Below are positions 1-7,473 of a stretch of DNA of 64,000 nucleotides, piece after piece. The notes under the pieces are model-generated. The model searched no databases, had not been told where the DNA came from, and worked only from the letters and a program-made list of their open reading frames with translations. How positions within the stretch are numbered: the stretch's first letter is position 1; every line of letters starts with the position of its first letter. The translations under genes were made by a program, and so were the position numbers. The DNA lies in the NCBI GenBank assembly GCA_964621265.1, contig CAZULQ010000002.1:1-64000 (forward strand), read 5' to 3'. This stretch comes from Porcipelethomonas sp964621265. Its GTDB lineage: Bacteria; Bacillota; Clostridia; Oscillospirales; Ruminococcaceae.

Positions 1-55
1 TTATATATTTATATGCTATAATAGTTTTAATTCAACGTAATAAGGAGTTTGTGTT

Positions 56-658
56 ATGTCTGAAATTAGATTTGGTGAGCGTATTCGCATAGTCAGAAAA
101 AACGCCGGATGTAGTCAAAAGGAATTCTGTGCTATCCTTGACATACCTCAGTCTACATTATCTGCTTATGAAACGAACAGAATGCAGCCTACCGTTGTGT
201 CACTTGTAAACATTGCTACAAAGTTCAATGTTTCGCTTGATTGGCTTTGCGGTATTGAAAAGAATGCACCTAACTTCGGTACAATAGGTGAAGCTCTCGG
301 AGCTGTATATGATTTAGCAGAAATAAATGGTTTGAAAATAGATTTTACCATAAACGATAAATTGCCAAATGATATAGAAACAGAAATCGACCGATGGTAT
401 GTGCAAATGACAGTTTACGGAAATGACAGCGAAAATCCTGTAAACGCTGATTTCTGCAATGGAATACGCCAGATTGCCGATAATGTAAGCGATTTGGAGT
501 CCTATTCAATATCCACAGAAACCTACCAAACAGAAAAAGAAAAGATGAGGGAATATTACAGCCAACCTATAACTAAAAAGGACTTTCCAGAACTTACCCG
601 TGAAGAACGTCAGAACAAACATATTGAATGGATAAAACAGCATTTAGAATATAACTAA
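56..658 (+). CDS. XRE-family helix-turn-helix transcriptional regulator
   Basis: The first 65 residues form a Cro/C1-type helix-turn-helix: the sequence runs FGERIRIVRKNAG, then SQKEFCAIL and IPQSTLSAYETNR. The remaining 135 residues are acidic and hydrophilic and match no domain I recognise. The ATG is preceded by AAGGAG eight bases upstream, and a TATAAT lies at 17-22, so the -35 box would fall outside the window. The protein probably binds DNA as a dimer. Regulators of this form are common in integrated elements, and the gene sits directly against the 3' end of guaA, a known integration target. The target genes are unknown. Confidence 0.85.
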   Translation: MSEIRFGERIRIVRKNAGCSQKEFCAILDIPQSTLSAYETNRMQPTVVSLVNIATKFNVSLDWLCGIEKNAPNFGTIGEALGAVYDLAEINGLKIDFTINDKLPNDIETEIDRWYVQMTVYGNDSENPVNADFCNGIRQIADNVSDLESYSISTETYQTEKEKMREYYSQPITKKDFPELTREERQNKHIEWIKQHLEYN

Positions 659-676
659 TTCAATACAACACAGAAA

Positions 677-706
677 AGAGCCGCTGCAATTTGCAACGGC
701 TCTGAT
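677..706 (+). terminator. Terminator of the XRE gene
   Basis: An 11-bp stem (AGAGCCGCTGC with GCAACGGCTCT, one mismatch) starts about 20 bases after the stop codon. It is followed by a weak, T-containing tail. Confidence 0.6.
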
Positions 707-747
707 TATTTATTAAATTGTTCAATACTCGCTCTGTAAAACAAAAA

Positions 748-774
748 TGAGGTCAAAGTGCGGTCAAAACCTCA
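748..774. repeat. Paired GGTCAAA repeats inside a TGAGGT/ACCTCA dyad next to guaA
   Basis: GGTCAAA occurs at 751-757 and 762-768, an 11-bp period, and the pair is enclosed by TGAGGT and ACCTCA. It lies 51 bases beyond the guaA stop codon. Such repeats could be recombinase arm sites or the remnant of an integrase gene end. No integrase is visible in the window, so the role is inferred. Confidence 0.3.
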
Positions 775-824
775 CACAAGGCACAACAAAAGGCTTTACA
801 ACGCGGTTTGTCGAGAGTTTCTAT

Positions 825-1802
825 TTACTCCCACTCGATAGTGCCGACAGGCTTTGGAGTGAGGTCATAAAGAACACGGTTAATACCATCTACTTCAGCA
901 GTAATACGGTTAGTAATAGTGTGGAGAAGTGCATAAGGAATTTCCTCGATAGTAGCAGTCATGGCGTCAGTTGTGTTCACAGCACGGATAATAGCCGGCC
1001 AGCCTTCATAGCGCTTGTCATCCTTGACACCTACACTCTTCATGTCTGGAACTGCAATGAAATACTGCCATACTGTTTCATTAAGACCGTTCTTGTCGAA
1101 TTCTTCACGCAGAATTGCATCAGCTTCACGAAGGGCATTGAGTCTGTCACGAGTAATAGCACCAAGACAGCGTACACCAAGTCCAGGACCAGGGAATGGC
1201 TGACGGTCAACCATAGAAGCAGGAAGACCAAGTGCCTTTCCGACAACTCTTACTTCGTCCTTATAAAGAAGCTTTACAGGTTCAACGAGTTCAAACTGCA
1301 TATCCTCAGGAAGTCCGCCAACGTTATGATGAGCCTTAACGCCGTCACTTTCAAGAATATCAGGATAAATTGTACCCTGTGCAAGGAAAGAAATGCCTTC
1401 AAGCTTTCTTGCTTCTTCATCAAACACCTTGATAAATTCGCCGCCGATAATCTTACGTTTCTTTTCAGGCTCTGCAACGTCACGAAGAAGATCGAGGAAA
1501 CGGTCTGTTGCGTCGATATAAATAAGATTTGCGTCAAGCTGGTTCTTGAAAACTTCGATAACCTGTTCGCTCTCACCCTTACGCATAAGTCCATGGTTTA
1601 CATGAACACAAACAAGCTGTTTACCGATAGCCTTGATAAGAAGTGCCGCAACAACTGAGCTGTCAACACCGCCTGAGAGGGCAAGCAGTACCTTTTTGTC
1701 GCCAACCTGCTGACGAACAAGGGCAACCTGTTCTTCGATAAACTTTTCCGCCAGTTCAGGAGTAACAATTCTTTCCATTGAATCCGGTCTTACATTAGTC
1801 AT
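825..1802 (-). CDS. guaA: GMP synthase, ATP-pyrophosphatase subunit only
   Basis: The protein activates XMP by adenylylation and aminates it to GMP, the last step of guanine nucleotide synthesis. The PP-loop SGGVDSS is at residues 43-49. The C-terminal dimerisation domain is complete and ends in the family's usual KPVGTIEWE. Classic bacterial GuaA has about 510-525 residues because a class-I glutaminase domain of about 190 residues comes first. Here that domain is absent: the protein starts at the pyrophosphatase domain behind a good GGAG ribosome site, and the upstream DNA has no room for a glutaminase gene. Ammonia must come from a separate GATase subunit encoded elsewhere, as in the archaeal two-subunit enzyme, or be used directly. 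An ATG at residue 9 is an alternative start. Confidence 0.93.
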   Translation of the reverse strand: MTNVRPDSMERIVTPELAEKFIEEQVALVRQQVGDKKVLLALSGGVDSSVVAALLIKAIGKQLVCVHVNHGLMRKGESEQVIEVFKNQLDANLIYIDATDRFLDLLRDVAEPEKKRKIIGGEFIKVFDEEARKLEGISFLAQGTIYPDILESDGVKAHHNVGGLPEDMQFELVEPVKLLYKDEVRVVGKALGLPASMVDRQPFPGPGLGVRCLGAITRDRLNALREADAILREEFDKNGLNETVWQYFIAVPDMKSVGVKDDKRYEGWPAIIRAVNTTDAMTATIEEIPYALLHTITNRITAEVDGINRVLYDLTPKPVGTIEWE

Positions 1803-1881
1803 ATTTTTACACTCTCCTCACTCTGAAATACCGAAGCGAATTTTCCGCATTCCGAATACTACATTAAATTTTACATTACTA

Positions 1882-1910
1882 AGTATATCACATTTTTGTT
1901 CATTTTTCAA
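1882..1910 (-). promoter_or_regulatory. Sigma-A promoter of guaA
   Basis: On the minus strand TTGAAA (1910-1905), a 17-bp spacer and TATACT (1887-1882) lie about 80 bases before the guaA start. I saw no purine-riboswitch core in the leader. Confidence 0.6.
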
Positions 1911-1966
1911 TACTGAGAACAATATTCCATAATATATTTTTTGCTGTTTAAAGATAAATATATTTA

Positions 1967-1995
1967 TTGAAATTGAATAAAAAACATGATATAAT
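1967..1995 (+). promoter_or_regulatory. Sigma-A promoter of the 2029 membrane protein gene
   Basis: TTGAAA (1967-1972), a 17-bp spacer and TATAAT (1990-1995) stand 33 bases before the start codon. Confidence 0.65.
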
Positions 1996-2028
1996 TTAAT
2001 TATATGAAACGATTTTTCGAGGTGTTTT

Positions 2029-2751
2029 ATGAAAAAATCAAAGAAAAAACTGCTTATTATCGGCTGTGCTCTGCTCACGATACTTATAATAGCAATATAT
2101 ATTATAATATGGGAAATACAACATCCGATAGTCACAAACGTCTGCTGTGAAGAAAGTATTGCAAAGTTTGATAGTTATGTTCTGAACAGAGAATATTTCA
2201 TCACCGACTTCAGTGAATTTGAATATATCGGGAGAGAATCAGACAAAAAAGACAACGACCTTTATGTAATAAAAGAAAACGATATTCCTGTATTATTAAT
2301 TTCTTACGCAAATTATGACGACAACACCCGATATTATATAAATCCGACATATACAATTCCTGTATCGGGAAAAATAACCAAAATTTATATTGACCCATGC
2401 GGAGGCAGTCAAAATCAAAAAACAATATATTCACCCGAAGATATTGATTTTGTAGAACGTATCACGAAACTTGACGACACCGAAAAGCTTTATAATATAG
2501 ATAATTTCTACACCTGCGGAAATGAATTTTATTTGGCATTCAATAACTGCCCCGCATCAACGAACAAGAACATCGGCGGATATATTGCTTACACAGATGG
2601 AAAATATATTTATTTCAGTCCTAAAAATCGCAGTAATATGTTAATCAATCACGAAAACAATTCTTGTGAAGGATATGGCATTGAAATTACTGACAAGGAA
2701 CTTTTAAAGTGGCTGCCAGACAGTATTCTCACAGATTATATAGAAGAATAA
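2029..2751 (+). CDS. Membrane-anchored protein of unknown function
   Basis: I do not recognise a family. The first seven residues are mostly lysine and serine. A single hydrophobic helix (about residues 8-28) follows, with no clear cleavage site, so the remaining 210 residues are probably held outside the membrane by an N-terminal anchor. The outer part is rich in Asp, Asn and Tyr and has cysteines near residues 40-41, 125, 164, 174 and 213. The gene has its own promoter and ends at a hairpin shared with the convergent muramidase gene, so it appears monocistronic. Confidence 0.7.
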   Translation: MKKSKKKLLIIGCALLTILIIAIYIIIWEIQHPIVTNVCCEESIAKFDSYVLNREYFITDFSEFEYIGRESDKKDNDLYVIKENDIPVLLISYANYDDNTRYYINPTYTIPVSGKITKIYIDPCGGSQNQKTIYSPEDIDFVERITKLDDTEKLYNIDNFYTCGNEFYLAFNNCPASTNKNIGGYIAYTDGKYIYFSPKNRSNMLINHENNSCEGYGIEITDKELLKWLPDSILTDYIEE

Positions 2752-2758
2752 ATATACA

Positions 2759-2787
2759 AAACGGGAGACCTTTGGTCTCCCGTTAAT
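2759..2787. terminator. Bidirectional terminator
   Basis: A perfect 10-bp stem, ACGGGAGACC with GGTCTCCCGT and a TTT loop, lies between the convergent genes ending at 2751 and 2789. A-rich and T-rich flanks suit both directions. Confidence 0.85.
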
Positions 2788-2788
2788 T

Positions 2789-3736
2789 TTACTCTGCATA
2801 ATCCTTAAAGCAGATATTGATATCAACATCGCCCTCTATTCCCGGAACAGACCCCGTACTCGTATACTGCCACATCGTGAAATCATAGTAATACGACGGC
2901 TCGGAGTTATATTCCGCAAGCCAGAAATCATAGTCCTGCAGACGCTCAAGGTCAAGCTTGAACATTGATGTCCTCTTGTTCTGATAAATCATCGGAGTAT
3001 AGCCCGCTTCCTTTATCGTTTCACAAAACGCAATACAGCAGTCTGTCAGTACATCAACAGGAACATTGTCTGTTCTTGCGCTGTCATCATAGATTATTTC
3101 CCAGTCATACACAACAGGATATGTAACATCAAGTCCCTCAAGATTGTTGACCACCATAAGCGCTTCTTCAATCGCCTCGTCAACCGTTATTGCCTGAGAA
3201 AAGAAGTATACGCCCGTATCAAGCCCAGCCTGAGACGCACCCGTCATATTCTTCAGATAGTTGTCGTCAATATGGGCTTCACCTGTGCCGTAGCCACGAA
3301 AGCCGAGTCTTACCATGGCAAAGTCTATCCCCGACTGTGCAACCTTTTCCCAGTTAATCTCATTCTGGTGAATTGAAACGTCAACGCCGAGAAGTGAGGT
3401 CACTTTATTTCCCTCAACGTAATATTTTCTGCCGTTTCGTGAGATAATCTGCTCCTTGTTTTTTGAAAAGGCAGGAACGTTTTCGAGCGCAGGAATCCAG
3501 ATTTCTCCGAACGTTCCGTCGCTCATCAGAACCTTTTCTCCGCTTAAATCATAATAATTCTTTTCGACACGCTGTTTTATTTCCTCAGTATTGATTTCAG
3601 CGCTGTTTTTATGTACAGAACCACTTGTTGTTACAGCATCACGTCCGTTGTTCCAGAGATAGAAAACCGCAACACCCAGAAATGCTATGACAAGTGCCTC
3701 GAAAATTATAATCACATTTTTGACAACAGATTTCAT
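2789..3736 (-). CDS. Membrane-anchored GH25 muramidase (lysozyme)
   Basis: The protein should cut the beta-1,4 bond between N-acetylmuramic acid and N-acetylglucosamine in peptidoglycan. A transmembrane helix (about residues 8-28) is followed by a linker and a GH25 barrel (about residues 115-315). Family features are the GVDVSIHQNEINW first strand with its catalytic Asp, the VYDWE motif carrying the catalytic Asp/Glu pair, and FWLAEY and MWQYTSTG near the end. I chose the ATG at 3736 because GGAGG lies five bases upstream; a start 11 codons earlier lacks one. Remodelling of the cell's own wall is more likely than defence, given the anchor and chromosomal context. Confidence 0.9.
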   Translation of the reverse strand: MKSVVKNVIIIFEALVIAFLGVAVFYLWNNGRDAVTTSGSVHKNSAEINTEEIKQRVEKNYYDLSGEKVLMSDGTFGEIWIPALENVPAFSKNKEQIISRNGRKYYVEGNKVTSLLGVDVSIHQNEINWEKVAQSGIDFAMVRLGFRGYGTGEAHIDDNYLKNMTGASQAGLDTGVYFFSQAITVDEAIEEALMVVNNLEGLDVTYPVVYDWEIIYDDSARTDNVPVDVLTDCCIAFCETIKEAGYTPMIYQNKRTSMFKLDLERLQDYDFWLAEYNSEPSYYYDFTMWQYTSTGSVPGIEGDVDINICFKDYAE

Positions 3737-3873
3737 AAAACCTCCAAAAACTACAAAATATCCTGTCATTCTATAATAACATATCTTTTAAAAAATGTAA
3801 ATGGAAAAAACATCATATTTACATATTTATATATACTTTATAAATAAAAATGCATGATTTTTCAAATAACTAA

Positions 3874-3902
3874 TTGACATAATATATATATAATGTTATA
3901 AT
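3874..3902 (+). promoter_or_regulatory. Perfect consensus sigma-A promoter before the PRTase-like gene
   Basis: TTGACA (3874-3879), a 17-bp spacer and TATAAT (3897-3902) match the consensus exactly. A 7-bp dyad, TATATAC/GTATATA (3902-3921), spans the expected transcription start and ends at the AAGGAGG ribosome site, so it could be an operator or a leader hairpin. Confidence 0.8.
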
Positions 3903-3937
3903 ATATACATGAAAGTATATAAGGAGGCGAATGACCT

Positions 3938-4579
3938 ATGGAAAACAGAATGAGAGAAGTGGCATCAGGTGCCAACAAGAAAATCAAAATCGGGGTTATT
4001 CCCGGACATTTCGCAACAAACCATTCGCATGTAAATAACTACGTTGATATGACAGGTATCAAGACACATCATAAAATGGCAAAGGAAACTGCAAGAGAGC
4101 TCGCAAAGGAATATCTTACAAGTACTTCAGTTGACACAATTATATGTCTGGAAGGAACCGAAATAATCGGAGCTTTTTTAGCTGAGGAGCTTTCAAGAGA
4201 TGGCCACGCTTCCATAAACAACGGTAAGGATATTGCGGTTATCACTCCTGAAACAAACGCAAACAATCAGCTTATTTTCCGTGACAACCTTCAGAAGGAT
4301 ATTTACGGAAAGCAGATAGTTCTCCTTATTTCATCAGCTTCAACCGGTAAGACTATCATGCGTTCAGTTGAATGTCTGCAATATTATAATGGTATACTTG
4401 CGGGTATTTCTTCAATATTCAGTGCAATAGGCGATTACAACGGAGTTAAGGTTAATTCGATATTCACACCTGCTGATATTCCGAATTATGAATCAGTTGC
4501 ATTTGAAGATTGCAGTATGTGCAAATCAGGTCAGAAAATTGATGCTATTATAAACAGTTACGGTTATTCAAAAATCTAA
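3938..4579 (+). CDS. Phosphoribosyltransferase-like protein (orotate PRTase type), PRPP loop degenerate
   Basis: The protein resembles type I phosphoribosyltransferases of the orotate/xanthine kind: an N-terminal hood, a GTEIIGAFLAEEL helix (about 73-85) and a core strand followed by a TGKT loop. Active enzymes carry two acidic residues before the TG in the PRPP loop. Here the segment at 127-139 reads IVLLISSASTGKT, with serines where the acidic pair should be. The protein may therefore bind a nucleotide or PRPP without classical catalysis. It has a perfect promoter and an AAGGAGG ribosome site, so it is probably well expressed. A hairpin ends the unit. No pyrimidine genes lie nearby. Confidence 0.6.
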   Translation: MENRMREVASGANKKIKIGVIPGHFATNHSHVNNYVDMTGIKTHHKMAKETARELAKEYLTSTSVDTIICLEGTEIIGAFLAEELSRDGHASINNGKDIAVITPETNANNQLIFRDNLQKDIYGKQIVLLISSASTGKTIMRSVECLQYYNGILAGISSIFSAIGDYNGVKVNSIFTPADIPNYESVAFEDCSMCKSGQKIDAIINSYGYSKI

Positions 4580-4592
4580 TTTTATAATTATA

Positions 4593-4647
4593 GTTTTCCC
4601 GATTGCGACGGCAGCTTCAACCGTGCAGCAATTGGGAAACATTTTTT
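4593..4647 (+). terminator. Terminator after the PRTase-like gene
   Basis: The outer stem GTTTTCCCGATTGC pairs with GCAATTGGGAAAC, with a small ACGG/CCGT hairpin inside. It is followed by ATTTTTT. Confidence 0.75.
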
Positions 4648-4688
4648 AATGAAAATATAGGGATAAAAAAATAAAGGGAGATGTTAAT

Positions 4689-5087
4689 ATGAAATCAAGT
4701 GTAAATCCGAGAATTGTTATTGTACCGAAAATCATCGGTTATTGTCTTTCCGATGACAAAAAAGCCGCTCTTATGGATATCGCAAGAGAAATCAATACAA
4801 ATCTGAATCTTGTCGGCGTTGAAGCCGCAGGAAGACTTGTCGGAAATCTGGTGGGAATAAACGGGATTCCGAACGACCGCGAAAATCCTGCTGTGCCTCC
4901 GGCAGAATGCGAAATTCTCATAATGTCGGGACTTAAAAATACAACCATGGACAAGTTTTTAAAGCTTTTAAGAGAACGTGGTGCAACAGTTGACATCAAG
5001 TGCGTTGTAACATCGGAAAATCAGAACTGGAGATTATACAGACTTGTCGAAGAGCTCAGAGCAGAGCACGAAAAGTTCAATAAATAA
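4689..5087 (+). CDS. DUF3783-like small protein
   Basis: A 132-residue soluble protein. The section from about residue 70 (CEILIMSGLKNTTMDKFLKLL) with the following VDIKCVVT strand and a Glu-rich terminal helix resembles the DUF3783 family, whose function is unknown. AGGGAG stands seven bases before the ATG. There is no signal peptide or membrane segment. It lies between the PRTase-like gene and the amino-acid symporter but is separated from both by more than 70 bases. No function is proposed. Confidence 0.6.
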   Translation: MKSSVNPRIVIVPKIIGYCLSDDKKAALMDIAREINTNLNLVGVEAAGRLVGNLVGINGIPNDRENPAVPPAECEILIMSGLKNTTMDKFLKLLRERGATVDIKCVVTSENQNWRLYRLVEELRAEHEKFNK

Positions 5088-5180
5088 ATTATTTTTTAAA
5101 TATGTCGGTGTTCTATTGCAAAACTCCACGGATTGTGATAAAATTATCAAAGATAGTTTTATAGAATGGTGGAGATAAAA

Positions 5181-6599
5181 TTGGACAGCTTAAACAGTAT
5201 ACTCGAAAAAATACACGGATATGTCTGGGGTCTCCCTCTGATTGTGCTTATTATGGCAACAGGTATTTTCCTCACAATCAGAATGAAGGGACTTCAGATT
5301 AAAAGGCTTCCCCTCGCACTTAAATATATGGTCAAGAACGAAGATGACGGGGACGGCGAAGTTTCAAGCTTCGGCGCACTCTGTACTTCCCTTTCGGCAA
5401 CTATAGGAACAGGCAACATTGTCGGCGTTGCAACCGCTGTCGGCGTACTTGCAGGCGGACCGGGTGCACTTTTCTGGATGTGGATTGCGGCACTTTTCGG
5501 CATGGCGACAAAATATGCCGAAGGCTTTCTTGCCATCAAATACAGAACAATCGACAGCGAAGGACACGTCCTCGGCGGACCTTTTTACTATATCGAAAAC
5601 GGCATGGGCAAGAAGTGGAAATGGCTTGCGAAAATATTCGCATTCTTCGGTGCCTGCGTCGGACTTCTCGGAATCGGAACATTTACTCAGGTAAACGGTA
5701 TTTCTTCAGCCGTAAAGGGCTTTTTTGACCCGAACAATAAGACAACAGTCAGCATACTCGGAACAGATTACTCAATCGCAGTTGTAATCACGGGTGTTGT
5801 TGTAACACTCTGCTCGGCTCTTGTTATTATCGGCGGAATCAAGCGTATTTCCGGCGTTTCACAGATTGTAGTACCTTTTATGGCGATTATTTATATTCTG
5901 GCATGCTTCTCACTTGTCATTTTAAATGCAGACAAGATTCCAGGTGCGATTGTAACAATCGTTGAAAGTGCATTTGGTCTCAAAGCTGTAAGCGGCGGTA
6001 TCTTCGCATCAATGATGATGGCTATGAGAAACGGTGTTGCAAGAGGTATTTTCTCCAACGAGGCGGGGCTCGGTTCAGCGCCGATTGCGGCAGCTGCAGC
6101 ACAAACAAAGGACCCTGTCAGACAGGGACTTGTTTCCATGACAGGTACATTTATTGATACAGTTGTAATCTGCACAATGACAGGTCTCTGCATTATTATG
6201 ATGGGTTCATGGGAAAATGAGGCGCTTGAAGGCGTTGCTGTAACTGTCAACGCTTATCAGACGGGCTTTGCGTTTATGCCTGAACAGGTAAGCGCATTTG
6301 TGCTCATGGCGTGTCTCGTGTTCTTTGCGTTTACAACAATTCTCGGCTGGAATTACTATGGCGAGCGTTGCCTTGAATACCTCACAAACAGAAACAAGCT
6401 TGTTGTAAAAATCTATCGCATGCTTTATATTATTGCAGTATTCATCGGCCCTTACATGACAGTTTCGGCTGTATGGACAATTGCGGATATCTTCAACGGA
6501 CTTATGGCAATTCCGAATATTATTGCGCTTTTAGCGCTTAGCGGAGTTGTCGCAAAGGAAACAAACGATTATTTCAAAACGAAAAAACAGGAGGAATAA
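5181..6599 (+). CDS. Alanine/glycine:cation symporter (AGCS family)
   Basis: This is an integral membrane protein of about 472 residues with 10-12 membrane helices. It should import alanine or glycine with sodium. Family signatures are GTGNIVGVATAV followed by GGPGALFWMW in the first quarter and the long GIFSNEAGLGSAPIAAAAA motif near residue 300. The longest frame opens with ATG at 5166 but lacks a ribosome site. GGTGGAG ends six bases before the in-frame TTG at 5181, so I favour that start. The next gene begins two bases after this stop, which points to translational coupling. Confidence 0.9.
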   Translation: MDSLNSILEKIHGYVWGLPLIVLIMATGIFLTIRMKGLQIKRLPLALKYMVKNEDDGDGEVSSFGALCTSLSATIGTGNIVGVATAVGVLAGGPGALFWMWIAALFGMATKYAEGFLAIKYRTIDSEGHVLGGPFYYIENGMGKKWKWLAKIFAFFGACVGLLGIGTFTQVNGISSAVKGFFDPNNKTTVSILGTDYSIAVVITGVVVTLCSALVIIGGIKRISGVSQIVVPFMAIIYILACFSLVILNADKIPGAIVTIVESAFGLKAVSGGIFASMMMAMRNGVARGIFSNEAGLGSAPIAAAAAQTKDPVRQGLVSMTGTFIDTVVICTMTGLCIIMMGSWENEALEGVAVTVNAYQTGFAFMPEQVSAFVLMACLVFFAFTTILGWNYYGERCLEYLTNRNKLVVKIYRMLYIIAVFIGPYMTVSAVWTIADIFNGLMAIPNIIALLALSGVVAKETNDYFKTKKQEE

Positions 6600-6601
6600 T
6601 T

Positions 6602-6931
6602 ATGTTCGCAGCAGGTATAATTTTCTCGGTTGCCGCATCAATTCTTTCGGTCGGCAATCACGAAGGCGATATCCAAAGCTATGAAAAGCGCCTTGACGCT
6701 TTCAATGCCGTATATGGCGTAAATCTGGAAATACCTGATGACGATAATGCAAAGGATTTCTATGAGGCAATGAGCTTTGCTGAGTTTGACAGCTATATCA
6801 TGTCCATCTATGACGGTTCCATTTATGACACAGAACGTCCGTCAATTTACAACGGATTTGTTGACGGCGCAATGGTGATTGAAGAGGGCTTTGTCCCGCC
6901 AATGAACGAATCTTCACGCAAGTATTTATAA
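6602..6931 (+). CDS. Small protein coupled to the AGCS symporter
   Basis: A 109-residue protein of unknown family. The first 17 residues are hydrophobic (FAAGIIFSVAASILSV) and could be a signal peptide or single anchor, although no basic residues precede them. The remainder is acidic and rich in Tyr and Asp. AGGAGG lies eight bases before the ATG, inside the symporter's last codons. The two genes are therefore probably co-expressed, and the product may be an accessory subunit of the transporter. That role is inferred from spacing alone. Confidence 0.65.
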   Translation: MFAAGIIFSVAASILSVGNHEGDIQSYEKRLDAFNAVYGVNLEIPDDDNAKDFYEAMSFAEFDSYIMSIYDGSIYDTERPSIYNGFVDGAMVIEEGFVPPMNESSRKYL

Positions 6932-6997
6932 AACAGCAATACACAGGCATAAAACAAGTGTTTTTTTATAAGATATTACAAATTTAAGCTTTATAGC

Positions 6998-7026
6998 TTG
7001 AAATTAAAAAGTTTGTGTGATATAAT
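6998..7026 (+). promoter_or_regulatory. Sigma-A promoter of the 46-residue lipoprotein
   Basis: TTGAAA (6998-7003), a 17-bp spacer and TATAAT (7021-7026) are followed by a leader of about 40 bases and GAGGAG. Confidence 0.75.
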
Positions 7027-7072
7027 CAAGTTATCCTGTTATAGGAAATGATTATTGAGGAGATGTAGATTT

Positions 7073-7213
7073 ATGAAGCTTAAGAGATTACTCGCTGTTC
7101 TTCTCGTTGGCGTATTCGCATTCGCTATGGTTGGCTGCGGACAGTCAGAAGAAGAAAAGGCTGCTGAAGAACTCGCTGATGCACTCGAAGATTTAGCAGA
7201 TGAATTTGAATAA
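7073..7213 (+). CDS. 46-residue lipoprotein (small ORF)
   Basis: This gene is easy to miss because it has only 46 codons. The N-terminus is a textbook lipoprotein signal: MKLKR, a hydrophobic stretch and the lipobox AMVGC with Cys at residue 22. The mature part is only 25 residues, highly acidic and helical in pattern (EEEKAAEELADALEDLADE). A near-consensus promoter, GAGGAG eleven bases upstream and a strong terminator make it a complete transcription unit. The product would be a short acidic peptide tethered to the outer membrane face. Its function is unknown. Confidence 0.8.
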   Translation: MKLKRLLAVLLVGVFAFAMVGCGQSEEEKAAEELADALEDLADEFE

Positions 7214-7221
7214 TTTTTATA

Positions 7222-7257
7222 AATGCGGCAGATGATAAGTCTGCCGCATTTTTCTTT
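7222..7257 (+). terminator. Terminator of the small lipoprotein gene
   Basis: A perfect 11-bp stem, AATGCGGCAGA with TCTGCCGCATT and a 7-base loop, is followed by TTTCTTTTT. Confidence 0.9.
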
Positions 7258-7346
7258 TTCATAAACAGTCCTTGTACAAAATACAGTTGTCCTTTGTGAA
7301 AAAACATTGAATTTTGTCTTATCCTACAAACATATTCGCATTTCTA

Positions 7347-7375
7347 TTGACAGAACGTCGAAAAAACAGTATAAT
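7347..7375 (+). promoter_or_regulatory. Perfect consensus sigma-A promoter of pckG
   Basis: TTGACA (7347-7352), a 17-bp spacer and TATAAT (7370-7375). The leader to the start codon is about 90 bases and ends in AAGGAGG. Confidence 0.85.
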
Positions 7376-7473
7376 ATATAATGAAAAGAATTTTGGAATA
7401 ATGATTTTTTCAGAATTCAAATAAATTATGCGCATGATAAATGTGCAGAATCATCTAAGGAGGATATAAACCT

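Noticed and set aside
747..1658. 303-codon plus-strand open frame
   Set aside because: It lies antisense to guaA, has no ribosome site, and its translation is low-complexity Ser/Asn/Cys without domains. It is a shadow of the real gene.
1803..1881. Purine riboswitch before guaA
   Set aside because: The leader is about 70 bases and lacks the conserved three-way-junction bases of the purine aptamer.
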